Assembly: GCA_910577995.1 (NCBI GenBank)
Contig: CAJTND010000001.1
Location: forward strand, 186,001-250,000
Length of the DNA stretch: 64,000 nt
Direction: 5' to 3'
Source of the DNA: an uncultured Christensenella sp.
GTDB taxonomy: Bacteria; Bacillota; Clostridia; Christensenellales; Pumilibacteraceae
Shown here: positions 34,269 to 43,341 of the stretch, in pieces
Numbering within the stretch: position 1 is the first letter of the stretch
How the letters are laid out: each line of letters opens with the position of its first letter
The notes under the pieces: generated by a model
Told to the model about the DNA's origin: nothing
Seen by the model: the letters and a program-made list of their open reading frames with translations, nothing else
The model's database searches: none
Position numbers and translations under genes: made by a program

Positions 34269-36407
34269 TTATTCTTTGTCGGTCTCGACCTTTTCGGCGT
34301 CCTCGGTCTTTTTTGCCTTGGTCGCTTTCTTGGCGGGTTTTTCCGCTTTTTCTTCCTGTTTGTCGCCGACGTCTTTCAGCAGATTGGCGAATACGTTGTT
34401 GTCCGACTTCTCGCTGTATACGTCGCTCTCCTCCGCCTTTTTGGCAGCCTTCTCCGCGCGCGCCGATACCGGCTTAGCCTCGTCGAGGCATGCGCGTATG
34501 CTGAGCGTGGTTTTGCGGTGCTGGTCGTCGTAAGCCATGACCTTGACGTCGACCTCGTCGCCTGCGTGCAGGACCTCGTTGATGTCCTTGACATACGCCG
34601 CGGCGGCTTCCGATACGTGCACCAAGCCTTCGACGCCCGGCTCGATCTCGACAAACGCGCCGTAAGGCAATACGCTTATGACTTTGCCCTTGACTACCGA
34701 ACCGACGGGATGCTTTTCCATGCACTTGTCGAACGGATGAGGCTGAAGCTCGCGATAGCCGAGCGAAACGCGCTGCTTCTCGCGGTCGGTCTTAAGCACG
34801 AGGAAGTCGTAGGTCTTGCCGACTTCGAGCACCTCGGACGGCGACTCGATGTGCGAGTACGAAAGATGATCGATGTGCGCAAGGCAATCTATGCCGTCGA
34901 CGCTTACGAACGCGCCGTAAGGACTGATGCGCTTGACCTCGCCCGCGACGACTACGTCGGGCTTGACGTTGTCCCAGAATATCTCGGCTTTTTGGTCCTT
35001 TTCGTCCTTCTCCTCTTGGAGGATGACGCGCTGGGACGCGACTATCTTATGCTCTATATCGTTGATATCGAGAGCGCGCAGTCTGAGCGTTTTGCCGACA
35101 AACTTTTTGAGATCGGGCACGAATTTGAGACGCACCTGCGACGCGGGAACGAATACGCGGTAAGTACCGAGCGAACCTATAAGACCGCCCTTGGTGTCTT
35201 TTTTGACGACCATCTCGAATATCTCGTTATTGCGTATCTGGTTGACTGCCTCGTCGGTCTTTTTCATGAGGTCGGCGCGACGCTTGGAAAGCAATACGCA
35301 ACCGCTGCTCTCGTCGCGCTTTTTCGTGATGATCGCCTCAATGACCGAACCCACGGGGAAATCCTCGGGCTTGTATTCTCCGTCCTCGCAAGCTTCCGCC
35401 TTGTCTATGAACCCGTCGTTCTTGCCGCCGAGGTTGACGTGTATACCGTCTTCGTTTGCGGACAGGACCGTGCATTTAACGGACTTGCCTTCACGATAGC
35501 CGGTAGGCGTTTCGTTGTTGATGGCGTTGATAAACTCTTCGTTGCTTGCTTCGCCGAATTCTTGACCCATGTAAGTCTTTACCTCCATAATCGACTCTGT
35601 CGGAGTCGATGCCCCGGCGACTATCCCTATCTTGCCGCTTCGGGGAAAATTTATTTTGTCGAGTTCTCCGAGAGAATTTACGAAATACGTTCTGTCGTTT
35701 TTGGCTCGGCACAGGTCGTAAAGCTTGTTGGTGTTGGAGCTCGATCTGTCGCCGACGACAAGTATACAGTCGCATTCGGCAGCCAGTTTGACCGCCTCTC
35801 TTTGACGCTCATAAGTAGTATAGCAAATCGTGTCGAAAATTTCAACCGTTTTTGAACCGATTTTATGTATTTTTTTAGAAAGCTTTTCAAATTTTTCGCC
35901 GTCGAACGTCGTTTGACACACCACGCAAAGCTTTTCGTACTTTTTGAGCGGCTCGAGATCGGAATTTTCGTCGATGACGGTCGCCGAATCGTCGCACCAG
36001 CCGTTGGTCGCTTTTACCTCGGGATGCTCCGCCGACCCCACTATCACGATATGATAGCCGTCGTTATAATGTTTTTCCACGATGTCGTGGATCTTCATCA
36101 CGAACGGGCACGTCGCGTCGACGGCGTCGTAGCCCTTTTCGGCGAGCCGACGGTAAAGCGATCTGGGCGCGCCGTGCGAGCGTATGATAGCTTTCGGCTT
36201 GTCGCCCGGCGTAGCTTCGGGCAGTCCGTCCGCGTCGTCCACGGTCTTAAGTCCGCGCGAACCGAGCTCGTCTACTACCTGCCTGTTGTGTATAAGATCG
36301 CCTATCATATAGCAAGCGCCGTTCTCTGCATGGTCGAGCGCGAGCCGCACGGCGTTTTTTACGCCGAAGCAAAACCCGGCGTGTTTGGCGACAATTATCT
36401 CAACCAT
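34269..36407 (-). CDS. ispH: 4-hydroxy-3-methylbut-2-enyl diphosphate reductase fused to ribosomal protein S1 domains
   Basis: A 712-residue fusion. Residues 1 to ~285 are IspH, the last enzyme of the MEP isoprenoid pathway, with the cluster cysteines in FCFGV, ATCPFV and TICYTT and the substrate-binding SHGAP. About four S1 RNA-binding domains follow (roughly 310-390, 395-470, 485-560 and 575-650; PYGAFV is clear in the last two), then a Lys/Glu-rich tail. This fusion is known from Clostridia, where it doubles as ribosomal protein S1. ATG 36407 overlaps the plsC stop by eight bases. Confidence 0.95.
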   Translation of the reverse strand: MVEIIVAKHAGFCFGVKNAVRLALDHAENGACYMIGDLIHNRQVVDELGSRGLKTVDDADGLPEATPGDKPKAIIRSHGAPRSLYRRLAEKGYDAVDATCPFVMKIHDIVEKHYNDGYHIVIVGSAEHPEVKATNGWCDDSATVIDENSDLEPLKKYEKLCVVCQTTFDGEKFEKLSKKIHKIGSKTVEIFDTICYTTYERQREAVKLAAECDCILVVGDRSSSNTNKLYDLCRAKNDRTYFVNSLGELDKINFPRSGKIGIVAGASTPTESIMEVKTYMGQEFGEASNEEFINAINNETPTGYREGKSVKCTVLSANEDGIHVNLGGKNDGFIDKAEACEDGEYKPEDFPVGSVIEAIITKKRDESSGCVLLSKRRADLMKKTDEAVNQIRNNEIFEMVVKKDTKGGLIGSLGTYRVFVPASQVRLKFVPDLKKFVGKTLRLRALDINDIEHKIVASQRVILQEEKDEKDQKAEIFWDNVKPDVVVAGEVKRISPYGAFVSVDGIDCLAHIDHLSYSHIESPSEVLEVGKTYDFLVLKTDREKQRVSLGYRELQPHPFDKCMEKHPVGSVVKGKVISVLPYGAFVEIEPGVEGLVHVSEAAAAYVKDINEVLHAGDEVDVKVMAYDDQHRKTTLSIRACLDEAKPVSARAEKAAKKAEESDVYSEKSDNNVFANLLKDVGDKQEEKAEKPAKKATKAKKTEDAEKVETDKE

Positions 36408-37122
36408 TAGATCTCTCTGCGCGCTTTGCCGTTTTGCGCGCGGCGGCGTACTGCTTTTTGAGCGCGCGTTTTTCCGCCCTTTTCGTCTTTTTGTCGAGTC
36501 GCCAGCCCTTTGTGGCGACCCACTCATCGAGCTTTTCGAGCGTCTTTTCCATGCCGGCTTTGAACCGCGCGGTCGCCTCGGCGAGCACGCTCTCGTCAAT
36601 GCGCTTTCGGTAGAGGTCGGTAAGGTCGATGCTGTCACCGACGCCCAGATAGTTGCGGCGGAACAGCTTGCCTTTATGGTGCACGACGACAGGCACGACC
36701 GTCGCCGCGCCTTTTACGGCGAACATCGCCGCGCCCGAATGCAACGGCTGTATCGTGCGGTCTACGCGATTTCGCGTGCCCTCGGGATATATGCAAAGCG
36801 TTTCGCCGTTATTGAGCGAGCCCAAACACTCGCGCATGGACGACAGCTCGGGTTTTTCGCGGTTGACGAAAAGCACACCGATACTGCGGAAAAGCCAATG
36901 CACGAATTTATTTTGACCGTTTTCCTTTTTGGATAGTATGCGCTTATAGCCCGGTATCGAAAAAAGCTGATAACAGATATCTATCCACGATAAATGGTTG
37001 CTAATGACGACGCGACCGCGATCGTACGTGCGGTAGTTGTCTTTGTCCATGACCTTGCACGGGAACAGCAGTTTGCCTATCGGAAAAAGCAAGGTCTTCA
37101 AAAAAAGATGGAATCTTTTCAT
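36400..37122 (-). CDS. plsC: 1-acyl-sn-glycerol-3-phosphate acyltransferase
   Basis: A 240-residue PlsC-family enzyme that acylates lysophosphatidic acid to phosphatidic acid at the inner membrane face. The catalytic motif NHLSWID and the substrate motif YPEGTRNR are both present. The C-terminal ~30 residues are very basic. It starts in a TAATG overlap with the preceding kinase gene. The cmk-plsC-ispH order is common in Clostridia. Confidence 0.92.
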   Translation of the reverse strand: MKRFHLFLKTLLFPIGKLLFPCKVMDKDNYRTYDRGRVVISNHLSWIDICYQLFSIPGYKRILSKKENGQNKFVHWLFRSIGVLFVNREKPELSSMRECLGSLNNGETLCIYPEGTRNRVDRTIQPLHSGAAMFAVKGAATVVPVVVHHKGKLFRRNYLGVGDSIDLTDLYRKRIDESVLAEATARFKAGMEKTLEKLDEWVATKGWRLDKKTKRAEKRALKKQYAAARKTAKRAERSNG

Positions 37123-38132
37123 TACAGGTCTTTTTTTACCCCGTCTACGATAAACTTCGCCACATCCTCGGCGGTCATGCCGTCGGAGTTTATCTCCGTC
37201 GCGTCGAACGCCTTTTTCAGCGGCGCGACCGCGCGCGTGCTGTCGTTTTTGTCGCGGGTATTGACGTCATCGAGCACGCTCTCGAATGTCACGGACTCGC
37301 CCTTGGCTTTTAACTCCTCGTACCGTCTTTTCGCGCGTATCTCCGCCGACGCCGTGAGAAAATACTTGAATTCCGCCGCCGGAAGCACGACCGTGCCGAT
37401 ATCCCTGCCGTCGAGTATGACGCAGCTCGACGCGGCGATGCCGCGCTGTAGATCCAACAGCTTTTCTCTTACGAACGGTACTGCGGAAACAGCCGACGCC
37501 GCCATCGACACCTCGGGGGTGCGTATCGCCGCCGAAACGTCCTCGCCGTCGAGCACGACGTGCTGGACGCCGCCGACGTATTCGAGCTTTACGTCCGCCG
37601 ACGCAAGCGCTTTTTCCACAGCCGCGCCGTCATGCGTATTGACGCCGCCGCGGATCGCTTTCAGCCCGAGCGCGCGGTACAGCGCGCCCGTATCGAGATA
37701 AGTTATGCCGAGCTCTTTGGCTACGAGCTTTGCGACGGTGCTCTTGCCCGCGCCCGACGGACCGTCGAGCGCTATGGACCACGCCGCCGTTATATCGGGA
37801 CGGAGCGTCCGCGCGCCGTTGAGATAGATGCTGCGCGGCGCATGCTCTGACGCCGCCGTCACCATCATTCTTATACAGCCCTTGAGCGAGCCGCTTATAT
37901 TCGGCTCTTGACAAGAGAAAAGCGCGACGTTATGCCCCGCCTCGCGCACAGCGCGCGCGGGATAAAACGCCGTTATGTCCGCCGTTGTGGAAATAAGAAC
38001 ATTGACGATATCACCGTCGGTAATGCCGTTTTTGAAAAGAATTTTCTCGAAAAGCCGACGCGAAGCCTCCGCTATCTCCTCGGCATTGTTGCGCGCGGTG
38101 ACCGCGCCGCGTATAGAAACCATATCACTCAT
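37122..38132 (-). CDS. cmk: Fusion of AroH-type chorismate mutase and cytidylate kinase
   Basis: A 336-residue two-domain protein. Residues ~1-115 are an AroH-class chorismate mutase with its active site preserved: IRGAVT, PARAVRE, CQEPN, CIRMM, YLNGA and LRPD match the Bacillus enzyme's Arg, Glu, Cys and Tyr residues. Residues ~117-336 are CMP kinase with P-loop GPSGAGKS, DTGALYRA and DGRDIGT. The two reactions (chorismate to prephenate; CMP/dCMP to the diphosphates) are unrelated metabolically. ATG 38132 overlaps the upstream stop by eight bases; ATG 38123 is possible. Confidence 0.92.
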   Translation of the reverse strand: MSDMVSIRGAVTARNNAEEIAEASRRLFEKILFKNGITDGDIVNVLISTTADITAFYPARAVREAGHNVALFSCQEPNISGSLKGCIRMMVTAASEHAPRSIYLNGARTLRPDITAAWSIALDGPSGAGKSTVAKLVAKELGITYLDTGALYRALGLKAIRGGVNTHDGAAVEKALASADVKLEYVGGVQHVVLDGEDVSAAIRTPEVSMAASAVSAVPFVREKLLDLQRGIAASSCVILDGRDIGTVVLPAAEFKYFLTASAEIRAKRRYEELKAKGESVTFESVLDDVNTRDKNDSTRAVAPLKKAFDATEINSDGMTAEDVAKFIVDGVKKDL

Positions 38133-39333
38133 TGTTTGTACCGCCTGCATTAGTGCCTGCGACGTAGCCCGTCGCAAGCGCTATGTGAAAATTATATCCG
38201 CCCGTGAGCGCGTCGACGTCGAGCACCTCGCCGCCGAAATAAAGCCCTTTTACGAGCCGCGACTCCATGGTCTTGGGATCGACCCGACCTACGTCGACGC
38301 CGCCGCTCGTGACTACCGCGCGCGCAAATCCGTCGTTGCCTACGACCGTAAGCTCCGCGCGCTTGACGGCGGTGCAAAGCCTCTGCCGTTCCGCCTTGGT
38401 GACGGAATTTATCCTGCGCGTTTCGGGTATGCCCGACACGTTTATTATAAACGGGATGATCGATTTTGGCAACAGATTATCGAGCGCATTTTTGAATTGT
38501 TTGTTACATTGCGCGTCGAACTCGCGCAAAAGCCGCGCATCGAGCTCCTCCGCGCTTATCGCGGGCTTGAGATCGAGCCGCACCTTGTACGGGAACTCGC
38601 GCCGCGCGAGATACGCCGACATAGTCAGCGCGATAGGACCGGATATGCCGTCGGCGGTTATCATCATATCGCCGAATATCGGCTTTACGCCGTCCGCCGA
38701 CAGCGCGACGTTCTTTAACGTCAGCCCCTCCGCGCACGACAGATCCTCCGCGATCTTTAACGCGACGAGCGACGGCACGGGCGGAACTATATCATGCCCC
38801 ATCTCTTTGAGAAAAGCGTATGAACTGCCGTCCGAGCCCGTCACGGGATAGCTCATGCCGCCCGTGCAAACGACTACTCGGTCGAATTTTTCCTCGCCAT
38901 CGCCGCGCACAACGGTAAAGCCGCCGTCGGTCGGGACTATGCGCTTTATATCGACGTCGGTCACGAACCGCGCGCAGTTGTTCTCCGCATAGCGTCTCAG
39001 CGCCTTTGTAACGTCGCTCGCCTTGTCGGACGCGGGAAAAGCGCGCCTGCCGCGCTCGACCTTGGTCGCGCAGCCGTTGGCGTTTAGAAGAGCTATCGCG
39101 TCGTCGGGCGAAAATCTCGACAGCGCGCCGCGCAGGAATTTGGCGTTGGTAACGACGTTGGACAAGAAAGTTTCTCTGTCGCAAACGTTGGTGAAGTTAC
39201 ATCTGCCCTTGCCCGTGATATATATTTTTTTTCCGAGCTTGTCCGTATGCTCGAAAAGAACGACCTCTGCATTTTTAGCGCTGCCCGCCGCGGTAAGCCC
39301 CGCCGCGCCGCCGCCGATCACCGCTACACGCAT
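38125..39333 (-). CDS. HI0933/BaiN-like FAD-dependent oxidoreductase
   Basis: A 402-residue flavoprotein of the HI0933 family. The N-terminal FAD site is GGGAAGLTAA, followed by the family signature KKIYITGKGRCNFTN, then CTGGMSYPVTGSDG in the middle and GGYNFHIALATG at the C-terminus. Members include BaiN, implicated in reduction of bile acid intermediates, but the family is broad and the substrate here is unknown. It overlaps surE by ten bases. Confidence 0.88.
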   Translation of the reverse strand: MRVAVIGGGAAGLTAAGSAKNAEVVLFEHTDKLGKKIYITGKGRCNFTNVCDRETFLSNVVTNAKFLRGALSRFSPDDAIALLNANGCATKVERGRRAFPASDKASDVTKALRRYAENNCARFVTDVDIKRIVPTDGGFTVVRGDGEEKFDRVVVCTGGMSYPVTGSDGSSYAFLKEMGHDIVPPVPSLVALKIAEDLSCAEGLTLKNVALSADGVKPIFGDMMITADGISGPIALTMSAYLARREFPYKVRLDLKPAISAEELDARLLREFDAQCNKQFKNALDNLLPKSIIPFIINVSGIPETRRINSVTKAERQRLCTAVKRAELTVVGNDGFARAVVTSGGVDVGRVDPKTMESRLVKGLYFGGEVLDVDALTGGYNFHIALATGYVAGTNAGGTNNE

Positions 39334-40061
39334 AGCTCGCGCTCCTTTGCTTTGAGCCTTGTCAGCGCATCGTGCGCCGTGCGGTCGAGCGTCAGCGGCG
39401 TGAGCGTTATATATCCGCCGCCGCAGTATTCTTCGTCGGTATCGTGCGACGACAGCTCGCGCAACAGCCCGCGATAACGCAATCTGCCGTCCGTGTCGTC
39501 GTAAGTATCGTCAAACGCCATGACGGTGCTCATGCGCGCGGCTCTTGCTCCGCGGTATTCGCCCGTCGGGAAGTTGATATTAAGTAATATATTCGGCGCG
39601 GTCATCTCCGCCAAAACCGAAAAATTTTCATAAAAAAACTTCGCGGCGCGCTTGAATTCCGCGTCGGTCGGCGTATCCGACATGTGCGAAAGCGCGAAAG
39701 AGCGTATTCCGTAATACGCGCCCTCGCTCGCCGCCGCGACCGTGCCCGAATACATGATATCGCTGCCGAGGTTGCGCCCTGCGTTGATACCCGAAACTAC
39801 TATATCGGGCATGCCGAACAACCGCTTGATCGCTATCTTTACGCAGTCGACGGGCGTTCCGCCCACCGCGTAAACAGGATAGGCGTAACCGTCCTTTTTG
39901 ACTACGGATACGGGATCGCGCATAGTGAGAGAATGCGAATAGCCCGACCTCTGCCCGTCAGGCGCGACTACGGCTATTTCGTGTTCTCTCCAAAACAAAT
40001 CGGCGACGGCATGCAGTCCTTGCGAACCGCAGCCGTCGTCGTTGGTAAAAAGTATCCTCAT
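39324..40061 (-). CDS. surE: 5'/3'-nucleotidase SurE
   Basis: A 245-residue SurE phosphatase that dephosphorylates nucleoside monophosphates. The N-terminal metal motif TNDDG, APDGQRSG, the PVDCVKIA segment and SGINAGRNLG are all present. It overlaps the oadA stop by four bases. Confidence 0.93.
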   Translation of the reverse strand: MRILFTNDDGCGSQGLHAVADLFWREHEIAVVAPDGQRSGYSHSLTMRDPVSVVKKDGYAYPVYAVGGTPVDCVKIAIKRLFGMPDIVVSGINAGRNLGSDIMYSGTVAAASEGAYYGIRSFALSHMSDTPTDAEFKRAAKFFYENFSVLAEMTAPNILLNINFPTGEYRGARAARMSTVMAFDDTYDDTDGRLRYRGLLRELSSHDTDEEYCGGGYITLTPLTLDRTAHDALTRLKAKERELCV

Positions 40062-41455
40062 ATAGGTTGGACTTTGCTCTCCGAGTCGTATATCTCTTTG
40101 TCGACACCGTGGAGCTTGGCTTCGCGTTTTTTGAAGAACGGTATAGCAAGCTGCGGGAACAGCGCGTAAGTCAGCACGTCCTCTTCCTGTATCGCGTACT
40201 CCTCGATCTCTTTTTTGTACTTGTCGAGCTCGGGCGCGATATTATCCGCGGGACGGCACGTTATGCGCGGCGTGTCGCCTATTATCTTTTTGACTATCTT
40301 AGCGTCGGGTTCGATCGGCAGTTTGCCGTACTCGCCAGCAAGCACGCCCTTTGTTTCCTTAGTAACTGTCTTATAACGCTCGCCCGCAAGCACGTTGAGC
40401 ACAGCCTGCGTGCCGACTATCTGCGACGACGGCGTGACGAGCGGCGGGAAACCGAGGTCGGCGCGAACACGCGGGACTTCCTCCAAGACCGAAGTCAGCT
40501 TATCGGACGCGTTCTGTTGTTTGAGCTGGCTTATAAGGTTACTGAGCATGCCGCCGGGAACTTGATATATAAGCGCGTTTACGTCGACTTTGAGCACTTT
40601 GGGATTGAGTATGCCGTCGGCAGTAAGCCTTTCCGCGACATTGCGGAAGTATACCGTGCACTTATTGAGCTTATCGAGGTCGAGCCCCGTATCGTATTCC
40701 GTGCCCATGAGCGACGCGACGAGCGATTCCGTCGCGGGCTGGCTCGTGCCGTTGCCGAGCGGAGAAAGCGCGGTGTCTACTATATCGCAACCCGCTTCTA
40801 TCGCTTTGAGGTTGACCATATCGCCCGTGCCTGCGGTGTTATGCGTGTGCAGGTGGACCGGTATCTTGACCTTGTCCTTTATGCGCGAAACAAGCTCGTA
40901 CGCCGTGTACGGCAGAAGCAGGTTCGCCATATCCTTGATACAGATTATGTCCGCGCCCATGCTCTCGAGCTTGACCGCGAGATCGACGAAGTAATCGACG
41001 GTATGCACCTTGCTCGTCGTGTAGCAAAGCGCGGCTTCGACAGTGCCGCCGTATTTTTTTGTACTGTCTATCGCCTGTTTCATGTTGCGGATATCGTTGA
41101 GCGCATCGAATATCCTTATGATGTCAATACCGTTCTTTATCGAAAGACGGCAGAACTCGTCAACGACGTCGTCGGCATAATGCTTGTAGCCGAGTATGTT
41201 CTGACCGCGGAACAGCATTTGCAGCTTGGTATTGGGTATCGCCTTGCGCAGTGCGCGCAGTCTTTCCCACGGATCTTCGCCGAGGTAGCGCAGGCACGAG
41301 TCGAAAGTCGCGCCGCCCCACGCCTCGAGAGCGTAAAAGCCGACGTCGTCCAAAAGCTTGGCGGCGGGCAGCATCTCGTCGGTGCGCATGCGCGTCGCGG
41401 CTTGGGATTGGTGCGCGTCGCGCAGTATGGTTTCCATTATTTTGACCTTAGCCAT
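40058..41455 (-). CDS. oadA: Oxaloacetate decarboxylase alpha subunit (carboxyltransferase, no biotin domain)
   Basis: A 465-residue pyruvate carboxylase-type carboxyltransferase moving a carboxyl group between oxaloacetate and biotin. ETILRDAHQS (metal and substrate), the FRGQNILGY lid and the HLHTHNTAGTGD metal-binding histidines are intact. It stops before the biotinyl domain, which is supplied by the separate carrier at 42631. With OadB and OadG it would form a sodium-exporting membrane complex. It could alternatively act as pyruvate carboxylase subunit B, but no biotin carboxylase is nearby. Confidence 0.92.
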   Translation of the reverse strand: MAKVKIMETILRDAHQSQAATRMRTDEMLPAAKLLDDVGFYALEAWGGATFDSCLRYLGEDPWERLRALRKAIPNTKLQMLFRGQNILGYKHYADDVVDEFCRLSIKNGIDIIRIFDALNDIRNMKQAIDSTKKYGGTVEAALCYTTSKVHTVDYFVDLAVKLESMGADIICIKDMANLLLPYTAYELVSRIKDKVKIPVHLHTHNTAGTGDMVNLKAIEAGCDIVDTALSPLGNGTSQPATESLVASLMGTEYDTGLDLDKLNKCTVYFRNVAERLTADGILNPKVLKVDVNALIYQVPGGMLSNLISQLKQQNASDKLTSVLEEVPRVRADLGFPPLVTPSSQIVGTQAVLNVLAGERYKTVTKETKGVLAGEYGKLPIEPDAKIVKKIIGDTPRITCRPADNIAPELDKYKKEIEEYAIQEEDVLTYALFPQLAIPFFKKREAKLHGVDKEIYDSESKVQPI

Positions 41456-41466
41456 TGTTCACCTCG

Positions 41467-42621
41467 TTATGCGAAAATCGAAAGCAACACGCCCGCGGCG
41501 ACGGCAGAGCCGATAACGCCCGCCACATTGGGACCCATTGCGTGCATGAGTATATAGTTGTTGGGATCTTCTTTCTGCGCGACCGTTTGGGAAACGCGCG
41601 CCGCCATCGGCACTGCGGAAACGCCAGCACTGCCTATCAGCGGATTGACCTTGCCGTGCGAAAGCACGCACATGAGCTTCGCCATCAGTATGCCGCCGAT
41701 AGTGCCCATCATGAACGCGATAAGTCCGAGCAATACTATCTTGAGCGTGTCTACAGTAAGGAAAGTCTGACCGAACGCCTTAGCTCCGACGCACACGCCG
41801 AGCAGTATGGTGATCACGTTCATAAGCCCGTTGCTCGCGGTATTTGCTAGCCTGTCGGTGACAAGACATTCTTTCAGAAGGTTGCCGAACATCAGCATGC
41901 CGAGGAGCGGCAACGAATCGGGTATGATAAGTCCGCAAACGACGGTGATGACTATCGGGAATATTATCTTTTCGCGCTTGCTGACGGGACGGAGCTGCTC
42001 CATCTTGATGGAGCGCTCTTTCTTGGTCGTCAGAAGCTTCATGATAGGCGGCTGGATAATAGGTATCAGCGCCATGTACGAATACGCCGCGACCGTGATA
42101 GCAGGCAAAAGATCGAACTGCTTGAGCATGGTCGTAACGTATATCGACGTAGGACCGTCCGCACCGCCGATTATCGCGATAGCGGCAGCCGCACCGTCGA
42201 AGCCGAGCAGTATCGCGCCGAACAGCGTTATGAATATGCCGAGCTGAGCAGCCGCGCCGAGCAAAAAGCTCTTGGGGCTGGCGATAAGCGGACCGAAATC
42301 GGTCATCGCGCCTATGCCCATGAAGATCAGCGGCGGGAATATGACCCACTCGACGCCCTTTTCCATGTAGTACAGCAAGCCGCCGGGCGACGTTACGTCT
42401 CCCGTCGACACAGGCTCTTTCATCAAGATCTCGTAAGCGCCCGGGATATTGACGAACAGCATGCCGAAGCCTATGGGAACGAGCAGTAACGGTTCTTTTT
42501 TAAGCCCGATACCGACGAACAGCAAAACACACGCGATAAGCATCATCACGTAGTTCTGCCAACCGGATTGGTACAAGCCCGTGCTCTCCCATAGGTTTTT
42601 CATCATTTCGACGAAATTCAT
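41467..42621 (-). CDS. oadB: Sodium-translocating decarboxylase beta subunit
   Basis: An integral membrane protein of 384 residues with about ten hydrophobic segments. It decarboxylates carboxybiotin and couples this to sodium export. The conserved IGGADGPTSIY loop and the NGLMNVITILLGVCVGAKA segment identify the OadB/MmdB/GcdB family. Family proteins are usually 375-430 residues. Confidence 0.95.
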   Translation of the reverse strand: MNFVEMMKNLWESTGLYQSGWQNYVMMLIACVLLFVGIGLKKEPLLLVPIGFGMLFVNIPGAYEILMKEPVSTGDVTSPGGLLYYMEKGVEWVIFPPLIFMGIGAMTDFGPLIASPKSFLLGAAAQLGIFITLFGAILLGFDGAAAAIAIIGGADGPTSIYVTTMLKQFDLLPAITVAAYSYMALIPIIQPPIMKLLTTKKERSIKMEQLRPVSKREKIIFPIVITVVCGLIIPDSLPLLGMLMFGNLLKECLVTDRLANTASNGLMNVITILLGVCVGAKAFGQTFLTVDTLKIVLLGLIAFMMGTIGGILMAKLMCVLSHGKVNPLIGSAGVSAVPMAARVSQTVAQKEDPNNYILMHAMGPNVAGVIGSAVAAGVLLSIFA

Positions 42622-42630
42622 CTATGACCT

Positions 42631-42975
42631 CTATTTAATGTAGGCAAGGACCGTTCCGGTCTCGACGTTGTCGCCCTTTTTGACGGCATAGGTTATAGTG
42701 CCGCCTACGGGCGCGTTGATATCGTTCTCCATCTTCATAGCCTCGAGCACGACGACCTTCTCGTTCTGCTTGACGGTATCGCCGTCGGTGTGCGCAAGCG
42801 CGAGGATGAGCCCGGGCATGGGCGCTTTGAGCGCAGTGCCCTCGCCCGATACGGGCTTTTGCGGCGCGGGCGCAGCCGCAGGTGCGGCGGCGACGGGAGC
42901 GGAAGCGGCGCTGCCGGCTTCCTCGACCTCTACTTCGTAAGATTTACCGTTGACGGTCACATTGAATTTACGCAT
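42631..42975 (-). CDS. Biotin carboxyl carrier protein of the decarboxylase
   Basis: A 114-residue carrier with an Ala/Pro-rich hinge (residues ~22-42) and a C-terminal biotinyl domain in which the modified lysine lies in EAMKMEN. It shuttles the carboxyl group from the carboxyltransferase(s) to OadB. Confidence 0.94.
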   Translation of the reverse strand: MRKFNVTVNGKSYEVEVEEAGSAASAPVAAAPAAAPAPQKPVSGEGTALKAPMPGLILALAHTDGDTVKQNEKVVVLEAMKMENDINAPVGGTITYAVKKGDNVETGTVLAYIK

Positions 42976-43011
42976 GATCCCTCCAAGAATCGATTTTTTA
43001 TAATAGTTGGT

Positions 43012-43341
43012 TTATTTCCGCGTCACGCGGCGTATAACGAAATCGGGCTTGACGTCGGCGTCGCCGCTCTCCTCGCCGAGTATTACGGCGATAGCGGCGG
43101 TTATCGCGGCAACAGTCTCCTCGTCATCCGCAGTCTCTGTCGGCGCTGCTTTATCCGCTTTTTTCCGACGCGCGAACAGGTTGTCGCGGCTGAGCGCCTT
43201 TGTGCGGAAGATCGCGCCCGATAGATAGAATATCCCGACAAGCAAAGCGAGCACCGCAACGACTATCAAAAAGCCTATCACCGCATACAGCGCCGCCGCG
43301 CCCGTCGTTATTTCCGTTTCAGTCGATAGAAATATCATCAT
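43012..43341 (-). CDS. OadG-like gamma subunit of the sodium pump decarboxylase
   Basis: A 109-residue protein with a single membrane helix (~residues 17-42), a basic linker (FARRKKADK) and the conserved acidic/Ala-rich ETVAAITAAIAVIL segment of OadG-type subunits. In the family it anchors and assembles the complex. It overlaps the carboxyltransferase stop by four bases. Confidence 0.8.
   Translation of the reverse strand: MMIFLSTETEITTGAAALYAVIGFLIVVAVLALLVGIFYLSGAIFRTKALSRDNLFARRKKADKAAPTETADDEETVAAITAAIAVILGEESGDADVKPDFVIRRVTRK

Noticed and set aside
34266..35855. 529-codon open frame on the plus strand
   Set aside because: Antisense to the S1 domains of the ispH fusion; no RBS and no family pattern.
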